From Macrostomum hystrix (taxonomy: Eukaryota; Platyhelminthes; Macrostomidae), in the NCBI GenBank assembly GCA_950097015.1, contig CATNEN010000038.1:14316001-14380000 (forward strand): a stretch of 64,000 nucleotides of DNA. The letters are read 5' to 3'. Position 1 is the stretch's first letter. Every line of letters begins with the position of its first letter. This document shows, in pieces, positions 22,439 to 34,127 of the stretch. Under the pieces are notes generated by a model, which saw only the letters and a list, made by a program, of their open reading frames with translations, was not told the DNA's origin and ran no database searches. Both the position numbers and the translations under genes were made by a program.

Positions 22439-25400
22439 GTTTTTACCTATTGAAATCGATATTCTTATTGTTTTCCTTAACGCTCTTGTCAAGACGTAGC
22501 GCTTGTGTAATGGTTGTTTTCTATTTATACTCTCGCAGCTTTTTACTGTGGAATTACTTTCTTAAAAACCAGCTGACAAGCTGAGCAGCTATTATAGTGC
22601 TTGGTTTCTCTCAACTAATATAAAAACGTGCGAGACTCTAGAGAGAATTGAAAAGGTCCGAAGAGATGGTCAAAGCAGTCTCATCATGAATAGAAAGATA
22701 GAAGCTACAGAGCAAACAAATAGAGCGTCAAATTTAAGCACGTGCTGGTATGCTCACGTCACGGGCTTTGCATGAGTAGCTCACAGGCACGCACACACAC
22801 ACACATGATAAATTTGTTTATTTCTTATCTCTTTCTTAACCGCTTCACAGTACAGGACCGAAACTGCAGCAGCAATGCACAATTAATTAGGAGAGCGGTG
22901 AGCATTTCGTTGCTATTCTAACAATTGGTATCCTAGTGAATCTGGATTAATAGCGAGAACTATATATTATTCTGTGAGCTGTGTTGGCTTAACCCAGGGC
23001 CCTTCATGGTGAATTAACTTTCAAGGCCGACTGACGTCAGCATCGTTGAGATATTCAGCGATTCTTCTCGAAGACCCAGCATGGTGACAAGGACTACTAA
23101 CATTCTCTGTATAAATAAGCCTGTTTTTAGCGAATCAAAATTGATTTTAAAAAATATAATTACCAATATTTCAGTCTACAATCAAATATAATCAACGATG
23201 CATGATGAAATTTTGTGAGAAGAAAATTAGGCCTAAATAAAAGTGTGTCTTTTGCCACAAAAACCACACACCGGCTGCTTGGTTTGTGACGCAATGAAAC
23301 ACAATGACCACACCCGAAGTTAATTTAACCGAATTTTCTCGAACGTCTGTATTCAGAGCTCAACCAGTATCTGAGTAAGGAACTGAGCAACAACGCGGTA
23401 CAGTGACCCAGATCCTCGCTCTGACAATTGCTGATCATTTTGTCTTTATTGACTTCCGAAAGGCGCATTTCAATCAGTGCTGAGCTGCGCTCCCAATCGT
23501 CCTTCGTTCCTACCTGATGTTGCAGCCATTGACGCCACTTACCATGTCGTTTTACCACAACGCGCATCCTTGCTCTGGTGACGGCGACTTCCTGTCTGAA
23601 TGTTCGATATTTTGACGGGGTGCTAATAAGGTTACTGTACGTTGATTCCGATTCTAATCGTTCTGCTCCTGAAACGGGTGCCCGAAGTGACAGCTTTCAT
23701 CACCAGTTAAATGCTCCCAACGCTAGATTAGTCGAGGCAGTTTCTTGCAGCTCTTTTAGAAAAAAACACATCATACTTATTTAGACATTAATTAGTCGCT
23801 GCTTTGATTGTTCATCAGTTAATATTTTATGAACTGGCCAGGGGAAAGCAGTAGTATAAAATTATAGTACTGCTCTGCTATTCTAGATGTATATTTTTAA
23901 GTTGCCTTTTGTTTACTCCCGTCTTCAGCTATGTTATTACAATTATATTATTATTTTTTTTTACTGAAGACTCGTTAATTACGGAACACGAATGATTAAA
24001 AATAATGTACTAGTACAAAATTACACATTTCCGAGAATGTATCGCTTTGTCTTACTTTCACATTAGTGCAGGTAGAGGCAGAGACATTTGCGTAGGTAAG
24101 TTACTACTGTAAAAAATGATATAGAGGCATTAGGTATGAGAAAATAGCAACATTATAACCTCAGGTTGTCAGCTTTTGTCTAAGACCTTGCCAAGAATTT
24201 AAATTTTACCCTTATCTAATTCTCATTTAACTTCAGCTTTTCTATTATCTATAGAACTAGAGCCCTTCTTATTGATGATAATACTGAAAATCACTGACTA
24301 TAGCAATTGAGTAACATTGTCTGACCCCGACTATGGTAAATTTTCAGAAGCACATAGTTAAAAAATTCCATCAAATAACCCTAATGTGTGAACTGTGAAT
24401 AGAAATATATTGTTATGGTCTCTTTCTATGTAACTGTAACCAAGTCTTTATAGGGTATCTAGATTAAAGTAGCACATGAGTTTTCAAACTGGACCAGTCT
24501 AGATATTTGTAAACTGTATTTTGTTTGGAGAGCTAACTCATAGGCAACAAATAGCAACAAGCATATTTTTAATGGCTTGTGCCTTGTGTATATTTGAATT
24601 TCTAATTTTATAGGCTTTTTAAAAGTATATTAGGCCTACTCTCTCTCTCTAAGAAATCTTAGTGTTTTTTGTTAATTCCTTTTTTCTTAGCCTAAGATAA
24701 TGTTTTACTTGTGATTACTTGCAAGTTTTTAATATGTAATTTTATAGCTAGTGTTCACTGTCTTGTATATGTATTTAAGCTATAGTCTGGTTATGAACTT
24801 AGGGCTTTTAGATTTTTATGACTTTTTGTTATTCAGATTTTTTTATTGTATAACTTAATAGTACAATGTTTTGTCTATTTTTTCTATTTTTGTGATTGAT
24901 ATTTCTATACAGTCATTATGTTGTTTTTTATAGTTATTTGTTAGGGACAGTAGTTCATTTTTGGTCCACTAATTAAAAATTTTAGCACCAAAAGTGGCTT
25001 TAGGACTAGGGAATACAATATATATATATGTTTTTAGTTTTGTTTTTTATATGTTTTTAATGCACATAGGCCTAATGTATTTAATGAACATATATTATAT
25101 TGCTTGTATATCTAGTACAACTTATAGTGCTATCCCTATGATAAACAAATCTTATTTGTAAGAAATTTTAGTTTGTATGCATCTTGCTATAGCAAATCAG
25201 TTCCCTTAGGCCTTAAGCTATTATATTAAGTTGTACAGGTTCTTTAGGTGGTAGGCCTATGCAATTAGAGTAAAGAGGTGACCATGTGGTTCAGCACCAT
25301 GAGCAGTAACACAACTTCAGCTAGTGATCATTTAAGTTATCAGCTTTGTCAGGTCTACATGTATTATAGATTATAGGTTCTGGATTCTGAACAAAAAATA

Positions 25401-25630
25401 TGGATGATATAGTGGTATGTAGTAATACATGACATTTGGCATTCACTGTATTTTTGTGATCAATAAATGAATGATCTCTATTTGCTTCTAGAGGTTGAAT
25501 CATAAATTTGTGATTTTTGATTGTGCAATCATAGTTTATATGAAAGATAGGCAATTTTGTTTTACATATTTTTATGCAATTTTTCTGATTTCACATCTTA
25601 AGCACTGAGGAATTATGTGACACAAATTTG
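22439..25630. other. Gene-poor AT-rich region
   Basis: About 3.2 kb without a supportable gene. Contains a short (CA)n near 22790-22805, a segment at about 23020-23115 similar to 53085-53190, and strongly AT-rich stretches with CT and TA microsatellites (24640, 25020). The small frame at 23325-23567 (-) has no recognisable domain. Confidence 0.45.
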
Positions 25631-25634
25631 GACT

Positions 25635-25712
25635 GAGATTGGAACTCCCGACCCCTCGCCATCTTGTTAAGAATTCTGAAGCATAAGCACTAGGCTACAG
25701 GCTATTGGCTAT
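25635..25712 (-). mobile_element. tRNA-derived SINE head fragment
   Basis: Minus strand reads tagcctagtgcttatgc (box A-like) and, after about 40 nt, gggagttccaatct (box B-like), resembling the head of the family-2 SINE (tagcctagtggttttagc). No body recognised. Confidence 0.45.
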
Positions 25713-25714
25713 AA

Positions 25715-26980
25715 GCCAGAAAGAATAACAGTGGAAAACATTGCGAACTGACTGCAGGATATCGATTGGAAAATGATTTCATTTAAAGCATCGCGGGAGC
25801 AAATTGAAGATATAAAAATACCGAAGCCCGCAAACTACTCTACTGACAGTAGAAAATAAGGGTAACTACAAAGAAAAGTGGGTTGGGATTCGTGGAGGAG
25901 GAACACACTCCCGACAAGAATTCAGCAAGAATCGATAGAAGAAGTACGGGACACTTCGTTTCTTGGAAATTTTATTAAAGGCTGATTTTTACGAAAAATG
26001 CACCTGCGAGGTAGGAACTTTTTAATTTTATTTTACACTAAAATGTTGATACGTTTTTATTTTAGGCTGATACAATGTCCTTCTTTTTATTTTCGTTTAT
26101 TTATCATGAGTCACAATAGCAACCAAATCAGACATGAAATTTGCCTATGGCTTGGCCTACTGATTCATTATAAATATAGGAAAATAAAATGAAGTTAAAT
26201 TATTCATAAATGTCTTTCTAAAATTCGTAGAAGCAACATGATTGGCGAGATATATTAAAAGAACAACGAAGTTCCTATCTCAATAATGCATTTTTCGTGG
26301 AAAAATCGGCCTTAAAAATCAATTTTCTAAGAAACTAAGCGTCCCGTCCTTCATCTTCTAGTGGTCTTTGAAATTCAGCTGCACCAGTTTGAAAACATAC
26401 GAATATTAGAAGCAATATTAAAACAATAAGGGTTGGGTCACCTATTTCAGTGTAATAGAAAATTGCAGTTTGCACTTGGAGTTGGCTGACCATTAACAAG
26501 TATAGCCACGGTCAAGCAAAACTGCACTCGCTTTAGCTATTAGCTGCCCTTCAAAAGACGCCGCGCCCCTTCTTGTCCTTGCAATTCCATATAGCCTTTA
26601 TATTTGCTATATATCGGCCACCCATTATGTTTGGCCAAACTGCAAGTTACTGAGTATGGCTTTCTATACCTTGTTCTCTTTTTTTCATTCTCTTAAATGT
26701 AGTGCTCTGCTCAGTTAAGTGGCCTTAACTGCCCACTTTACCATCTCTCTCCTCTCTCTCTTTCTCTCTCTCCTCTGCACGCGCAGTGAATATAGTGTTC
26801 CGCCTGTTTAATCTGACCACATCAAAGGCGCCGATTCTTCAACGATTCTTCGTATTTAAAGCAGCTTTCCTCTCCTTTCTCACTTTATTTTCTTCTGTTT
26901 TCTATAGCACTGCGGCCCCTTAAAGAGAAATTTCATTCTGCCATACAGGTCAGCGGGTAAGTTTAAATGTTTTTGTACGA
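25715..26980. other. Intergenic, no gene recognised
   Basis: About 1.25 kb. Two inverted segments near 25975-26050 and 26255-26325 (gattttta..gaaaaatgca...aggtaggaac against its reverse complement) suggest a TIR element with arms about 250 bp apart. A pyrimidine-rich CT tract lies near 26740-26775. Confidence 0.4.
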
Positions 26981-26984
26981 ATTC

Positions 26985-27560
26985 TCTACCAAGACTACCA
27001 AGCCATTCTGCCGCCCGTTTTTATACGAAGGGGGATTTCCCCAGAGTTTTTTTGGCAGCGCCTGAATGCTAGCAGTGTTGGGTGGTGACTGATTGGTTGA
27101 CATACTAGACAATGGTGTCCTGCAAGCTGCGCCTAGTAGTTAGACTTGATCAGTGAAATTGGAGAAAATCAGGGTTGTCCATAGTGGCCTAGCTCTACCT
27201 TTTGTAGCCCTTGAAGGTCCAACAGTCCGTCTAGATAAATTTAGGTGACCACCGAAGACGGAGATGATGCAGGCACACTCGGTGACATGCTGATAAATTT
27301 TGAAGGCCTGGCAATGCCCCACTGAAGCGCAGTGCTAATTAGTGTATAGGGGTGTATGAACTAGATGGTAAAAATCCGACCTTCGGCCAGAACCATTGAA
27401 TATCTCGACGGTCTGTAAGAGCTGGCGACTTGATTCTTGTTTCAGAAGATGCGCCACAAAAATTTGGCCCTTGTTCTTGAGTTTCGTGTGCTTGCATTGT
27501 CCCGTTCGGGTGCAGCACAAAAAATTGTCGGGGGGGGGATTCCCCCCATTGGTAGTTATG
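26985..27560. mobile_element. Non-autonomous TIR element, copy A
   Basis: Ends are imperfect inverted repeats: left gaagggggatttcccc then a T-run; right a-rich ttgtcggggg then attcccccc. Both arms and the inner module match the element at 38.26-38.93 kb. The outer arms are inverted relative to that copy, while the inner module (about 27065-27350) is in the same orientation, so one copy has an internal inversion. No transposase. Confidence 0.6.
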
Positions 27561-27561
27561 C

Positions 27562-28085
27562 ACTGTCAATGTCATAAAAATAGTTTCTGTAATTGATTCT
27601 CATATGTTTGTATGTGTGTGTTTTTATATTCGCCCGCTACAATCTGTTCTTCCCAACAGTCATTCCTCGTTATCTTGTTCCCCTGCACCCTTTCTCATTC
27701 TCCGTGTTCATAACTATAGATCAGTCTTCCCGCTCAACATTTTTCCTCTTTCATGTTGCCGCCCCTAGTGGCGGCATTCCATTCTATTTCTCTTTCATTT
27801 TATTTTCGTTGGTCGATCGACTAAACTAATTGCGCGGTGCATATCTTTAACAAATGGAGTTGCATACTTTTCCACTCTCTTGAGTTACCATTAATTCTGA
27901 ATAGTTTTTAATTCTGTTCTCTTGTTCCAATTCAAATATTAATCTTTTTTATGTTTGAAACACGCACAAATTTCGGTTGGAGATATTGTTGCAATTATAC
28001 TATATATTTGCGTCTAAACTGAAAGCAGAAGTTTTGTAAGCTATTGCGCTGCACTTCAAATTTCCCTGCACTGCACGCAGAATTA
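27562..28085. other. Intergenic, no gene recognised
   Basis: AT-rich unique sequence; frames are short and show no domain. Confidence 0.4.
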
Positions 28086-28088
28086 AGT

Positions 28089-28238
28089 ATAGAATAATTC
28101 CCCCCCCTGATTTCGCTTCTTTGGCCTAGGAAAGGCTGAGGACGCGTTTCTTGGCCGAGGCGAAGCCGAGGCCCAGAAGCGCAGTCCGAAGCTGTTCCAA
28201 GGCCATAGACAACGATTTCAGGGGGTATTATAGTATTT
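28089..28238. mobile_element. Small TIR element (MITE-like)
   Basis: About 150 bp bounded by imperfect inverted repeats: ataattcccccccctgatttcg on the left and cgatttcagggggtattata on the right. An internal palindrome-rich segment (ggccgaggcgaagccgaggcc) would fold into a hairpin. No coding capacity. Confidence 0.55.
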
Positions 28239-28644
28239 AATCCTAAAGCTTGGCCCGGCTCACGAGATTGCAAACCTAAAACTGTTTACAGCAACTGTGA
28301 CCATAGACTATATGTTTAATCGGCCTAGGCCTATGCCGATTAAATAATAAAAGCACAGAATTAATAGCCAATAGGCCGGGCCAAGCTCGAGATTAAATTA
28401 AAAAAATGTAAATATTTTTCTACCTTCATTTTTTTCTATGGCCTAATCGTATTCTAGCAACCTTTTAAACGAAGAAACGAAAATTCTTGAATGAGATAGG
28501 ACTGGACAGTATTTTCATGTTTGTAAACAAAACAAAAAATAATTTTCATTACTCTAACAAATCTTTGAATTCCACGGCCATCCGATTCCAGCCGATTGAT
28601 TATTGTGTTTTCTATTCGTCTATGATTTATAACAAAATGCTAGA

Positions 28645-28998
28645 TGAGCTGAGTGACCGGTCTAACGCGTTTGCCTCTCGCACCAAGGTCCCTGAGTTCG
28701 ATTCCGCGGCGAGGCCACATTCGTTTGGGTTGCAGACGCGTAGAGATAGCTTGGCGGCTTGTCGTGCAATTTACGCCCTTAAGCACCAACCTTAAAGGCA
28801 CAGCGAGAGTGTACACTGCCTGACGATGAGAATGTCAGGGCAGATGTACACACCTGTGTGAGCGTGTGCCTGCGCACGGTATCTGTGTGCGTGTGTGCTC
28901 AGGAGTCAGCGGAATGGGCAGAATTGCCTCATCGCTGGCTGCGGGTCTAGTATCTCCAAATGATGTGCCATTGCCCGCAGCCCTCCTGCATTTAATAA
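28645..28998 (+). mobile_element. tRNA-derived SINE (family 1), copy 3
   Basis: Head aacgcgtttgcctctcgcac, then box B gagttcgattccgcggcgag, body cggcttgtcgtgcaatttac, a (TG)-rich segment and end gcccgcagccctcctgcatt. Plus orientation. The A box is diverged (gtgaccggtctaacg). Confidence 0.83.
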
Positions 28999-28999
28999 G

Positions 29000-29410
29000 A
29001 AATCAGCCCGAATCTTTGGCCATCATCTATGTGTAGGAGCAATATTACTATATTGGTCTTTCGGTTTTATTGGTCGTCACTAGCATTTGCTTGTTGTTCT
29101 CCCCGAATCCGCTTAGCAGTGGAAGCTTGTGTGTCAAAAGTCAACGGATTGTACACTGGCCTAGGCGCATAGAATGTTCTGATAAGGGAATGGGAAAGAA
29201 ATTTCTGGGAAGCAGAGCGAATCAGGTGCGCGCATCCGACCCCCCATTCCCAGTTCAGTGATAAATTCTGCGGATATAACTCTGTGATTCACTTGCTTTA
29301 GCTAGTTCCTTCCGTATTGCACACTAGTTTCCCCCCTGAAACAATCATTGCAGATTTAATAAGCGATTCGCTTTTCTGCTTTACTAAAATTTTCTCCCAA
29401 AGCAAGAAAA
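29000..29410. other. Region upstream of the naked cuticle homologue
   Basis: About 410 bp, no coding signal; the likely 5' flank or UTR of the NKD gene. No TATA element could be assigned. Confidence 0.3.
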
Positions 29411-29414
29411 ATCG

Positions 29415-30650
29415 ATGCGCAGTAAGGCTTGGCGATTTCTGCTTGGCAGCGGCTGCGGCGGCGGCGAATGCAGCGCCGACGAAGATCGACGCCCGCTGTC
29501 CTGTGAGTCGGTTGATTGATTGATTGGATTTTATTATAAAACTCATTGACATAGCATTTCTGAAATCTATCGATTTTTCTTTAAAACAACAGTGCTGAAT
29601 CAGTCTGTTGAATCATTGGACGGCGAGGACAATGCCGCAGCCACTGCCGCTGTTATCTTCACCGCTGAACTGCAGTTGGAAACCGGATTGGAGCAGCACA
29701 GGCAGCAGCAGCAGCAGCAACAGCAGCGACTGCAGCACAACCAGCAAGCGTTGCCACCGCTGGATCGTTGCCACCAATGCCATCTTGGACAGGTAAATTT
29801 TCAGTAGCTAGAAAATTTAAGTCGATTAAGTGGTAGATTGTGGGTTGAGTTTGGGTCGATTTGGTTTTGAGTACTAGGGCTAGAAGGATAGTAGAACGGG
29901 GTTAGATTGATCGTAGAGTCAGTGATATATTGCTGGTTAATTGTGGGTGGGGTAGAGTTCTACCCCAGGGGGTAGAGACTGCGGTAGATAGATAGCTTGT
30001 AATATTTGGGTAGAGTCTAGGATAGTTTGGGGGGTTAGGATGTGGGAGATTGAGGGGTAGAGTGTGGGGTAGATTTGGTGTAAGGTCAGGGGTAGAGTGG
30101 GGGTAGATTGAGGGGTAGACTGGGTATAGGATCAGGGTTAGAGTGAGGGTAGACTGGTGTGAGGTCAGGCGTACAGTTGTGGTAGTGTGTGACGTCGATT
30201 GGGTATAGGGTCAAGGGTAGAGTAGTGGTAGTATGTTAGGGTAGAGTCTTGGGTAGTGTGTTGGGATAGAGGTTTGGTAGATTGTAGGTTGGGTGTGAAG
30301 CAGTTTTCAGAGGTGCATAGCAATTAAAGTATCGAATTAATTGAAAGCTAATTTTTTAAAGCTCTTTCAAAAAATTTCTTCTAGAAGAAGACCATTGCCC
30401 ACCTTTAAGTCCAAAAACCGCTAAGAAAAGTTCCTTATGTACAGGAAAGTCTGCGGCAAAGGAAATTGCGTCGGTCAAACGCAGTTCTTTTCTTATCTAA
30501 TAAAATTATTCTTCTTTTCACTTGCTTGGCCTTGCTCCCACCTGTCATGAACTGTCAGTCTAGTTGCTAGAAAATGTTCTATAGCTCGGTTGCTATCCGG
30601 GTATGCAGTCCAATTATGGACAAATGGTCTAGAACATTTTCTGCACCTGC

Positions 30651-30700
<50 letters not shown>

Positions 30701-33700
30701 TACTGTGGTTGAGCTAAAGTCTCCATTGGAATGCTATCGGCCGTGTTGCACATTATTTTCCTGCAGTCAGCTATAAAAGATGGCCCTAAGCTGGTTATAA
30801 ACTAGCCTAGCAATAAGCAGCTAGGGAATTTTTAGCACGTATCCCTCTATCTCCCAGTTTTGGCCCAGTTAAAAATCCACACAGCAGTCGGTGTAATGTA
30901 CAGAGAGTGCTTCTGACTGATCTAGCCGAACCACTTTCTTAGGCCATTAAAACTAGACAGTATCTGAGCGAAGGTGGTAAAATCTACTTTAGATCTATTC
31001 CGCTAGCGGCAGAATGTATCCTTATTGTGTAATTTTAATTTTATAATGTATTGACGCTGTTTTTTCTAAGGCTAAAGCATAAACTCTGCCTAAGCAGAAG
31101 TTTTAGGCAAAAATATTGAAGGCTTTTAATACTTATCTATCAATAAGCATTGCAAGTATATAATTAGCATATTTCAGATTCTCTGACTGCAGATAGGCAA
31201 ACAAAATATAAGTCTGATTGGTCAGGAAATGAAAGCATCGGAGTTCTCTGATTGGTCAGGAAATAAAAGCATCGGATTTCTCTGATTGGTCAGGAATTTA
31301 AAGCATTGGAGTTCTCTGATTGGCCAGGAACTAAAAGCATTGGAGTTCGCTTATTGGCCACGAACTCAAAGCATCGGAGTTCTCTGATTGGCCAGGAACT
31401 GAAAGCATCGGATTTCTCTGATTGGTCAGAATATATAAAAGCAAATCTACTCTCATTGGTCGAATGGCGGATGAGAGCTAGATTGAATAGAAAGAAACGT
31501 CCAATGAAGTTAGCTTTTTTACGTTTTTTCTCAAATAAACAGAAACTAGAGCAGCAACAGCATCAGCATCAGCCGCTGATTCCTCAGCCAGCGAAGTCAA
31601 CCAAAACGCCGCCAGTCAGCAGCAGCGACCCCGGCGACAGTGCCAACGGGATCGAGCAATGCGGAAGCTCCGGCAGGGACGCAGCAGCAACAGCGGGCTT
31701 CAATCTAAGGCGGCACACAGACGGCATCGAAACACCAGAACGCCGGTGGCACCGACCGCTTCGTCTGCAAGTGCGGCAGAATGGTCTGTAACGCTGTACG
31801 ACTTCGACGGCCGTGGCTGCATTACTAAACAGGTGGGTTGGATCCAAACATTGGCTTCGGGTTAAAAATTTTCTGTAGTTTATATTTCGACTAAACAGTT
31901 TCTGTCGTTGACTGGCTTTCAATAAAACGCTTTCTGTAGTTAATTTGCTTTGAATTAAACAGTTTCTGTAGTTTATTGGCTTTGGATTAAACAGTTTCTG
32001 TAGTTTATTGGCTTTGGATTAAACAGTTTCTGTAGTTTATTGGCTTTGGATTAAACAGTTTCTGTAGTTTATTGGCTTTGGATTAAACAGTTTCTGTAGT
32101 TTATTGGCTTTGGATTAAACAGTTTCTGTAGTTTATTGGCTTTGGATTAAACAGTTTTTGTAGTTTATTGGCTTTGGATTAAACAGTTTCTGTGGTTTAT
32201 TGGCTTTGGATTAAACAGTTTCTGTAGTTTATTGGCTTTGGATTAAACAGTTTCTGTAGTTTATTGGCTTTGGATTAAACAGTTTCTGTAGTTTATTGGC
32301 TTTGGATTAAACAGTTTCTGTATTTTATTGGCTTTGGATTAAACAGTTTCTGTAGTTTATTGGCTTTGGATTAAACAGTTTCTGTAGTTTATTGGATTTG
32401 GAAGAAACAGTTTCTGTGGTTTATTGGCTTTGGAAGAAACAGTTTCTGTAGTTTATTGGCTTTGGATTAAACAGTTTCTGTGGTTTATTGGCTTTGGATT
32501 AAACAGTTTCTGTAGTTTATTGGCTTTGGATTAAACAGTTTCTGTATTTTATTGGCTTTGGATTAAACAGTTTCTGTAGTTTATTGGATTTGGATTAAAC
32601 AGTTCAACAGTTTCTGTGGTTAATTTGCTTTGAACTAAACAGTTTCTGTAGTTTATTGGCTTTGGATTAAACAGTTTCTATAGTTTATTGGCTTTGGATT
32701 AAACAGTTAAACAGTTTCTGTAGTTTATTGGCTTTGGATTAAACAGTTTAACAGTTTCTGCCGTTTTTTTAGCTACGTGTGAAACACTTTTTGTAGCTTA
32801 TACTCGTAATTTTTTTATTTATCAAGGTTCTGTAGTTAAAGTGTTCTTTAAAAAAGTTGTGATTTAATTTTTTATATATTAATCGGCTTTGAGTAGACCT
32901 GTACCTCTAGTTAATAAGTAAATTTAATTTCAGATCGACATGAAGTTTGAACTTTGCAGTTTATTGGTTGGTTCTGCGGTTCTGACAGCTATAAGTTCTC
33001 ACTATAATAGCTGGAGATTCTCGGGGGAAGTAGCCTAGTGGTTTTAGCGTTAGACTCACGATTTGAAGGTCGGTGGTTCGATTCCCGACTCCACTGAAAT
33101 GCTAATTGAGGGTGGGTGTGGCGTACACCCCAGTCCATGGACTGAACAGCCGTACGCAGAAATGGCTAATTGGCCCAATTGGGGCAGGTGTAATTAATTA
33201 TTATTAATATTATTATATGTCACTGCAACATGACATCTTGAAGGATCTGGCAGCACTGACGCGCTCCTTGTCTGAGGTCCTGCAACGCGGCATTACCGAC
33301 GGTGCAACCACCAGCTGCGGCGGCGGCGGCGTCGGCAGCTTCAGCGGAGCAGGCGGAAAGATTCCTCCGAAAAGCCTCAGCTTGCGCCTGACATTCGTGC
33401 CAGCTCCGGGCAGCCAGAGGGAGCCGCAGGAGCCGAAGCAGCGGGTGATCAGCCTGCCAGTGCCGCCTGCTGCCGCCGTAGGCCCGCTGCCGAAGCGTCG
33501 ACGCCATCGGAGTCACAGTCGGCGGCTGCGGCGTCACCGTCCTTGTCAGCAGGAGCTGCTCCAGCATCACAGTCAGCTTCGTCAGCAGTCGGATACAGAA
33601 CCGCGTTGCACTCGCAGTGCCTCTAGCGACGCTGCAGCTCCTGCAGTCGTGTCTTCTCATCGACGCCGCGTCCGCGTCGATGCTGACGATGCTTTCGTCG

Positions 33701-34083
33701 ATGACTCAGTCGATCTGGCGTCTATCACTGTTGAACCGCCTGCTCGGCGGCGGCAGTCGCAGGCCGAGCGCTGTCGACTGTGGAAGCAGCACCGACGTCA
33801 GCACCGTCGAGCTGGACGTCCTCGCCAACAGCAGGACGCTGGCTGGCGTCGCCTGCTGCCGTCGACTTCTTCGATATCCGACGATCGGGCTGACTATCCC
33901 GAAGGAGTCGCAGTGGCCGCTGAGGCAGCTGCTGAGTCAGGTGACGTCATTCCTGCCGACGCAGTGATGCCGCTGCCGTTGCCGTCATCCTCGGCTGCTT
34001 CCGCCGCCGACGCGGGCTATCATTGTGCCGTAATGTCGCAGGCAGCATTGAACAGACGTCATCGACATAATCAACAGCTACAT

Positions 34084-34127
<44 letters not shown>

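Noticed and set aside
22268-22492. Single-exon 74-residue protein on the minus strand
   Set aside because: The frame runs through a strong donor (G|GTAAGAG at 22345/22344) after the signal peptide; the two-exon model is better.
28673-28750. Functional tRNA gene
   Set aside because: A and B boxes are present, but the cloverleaf stems do not close and the segment is the head of a SINE seen in other copies.
33220-33660. Minus-strand frame of 146 codons overlapping the NKD exon
   Set aside because: Antisense shadow of the GC-rich NKD exon 4; no domain.
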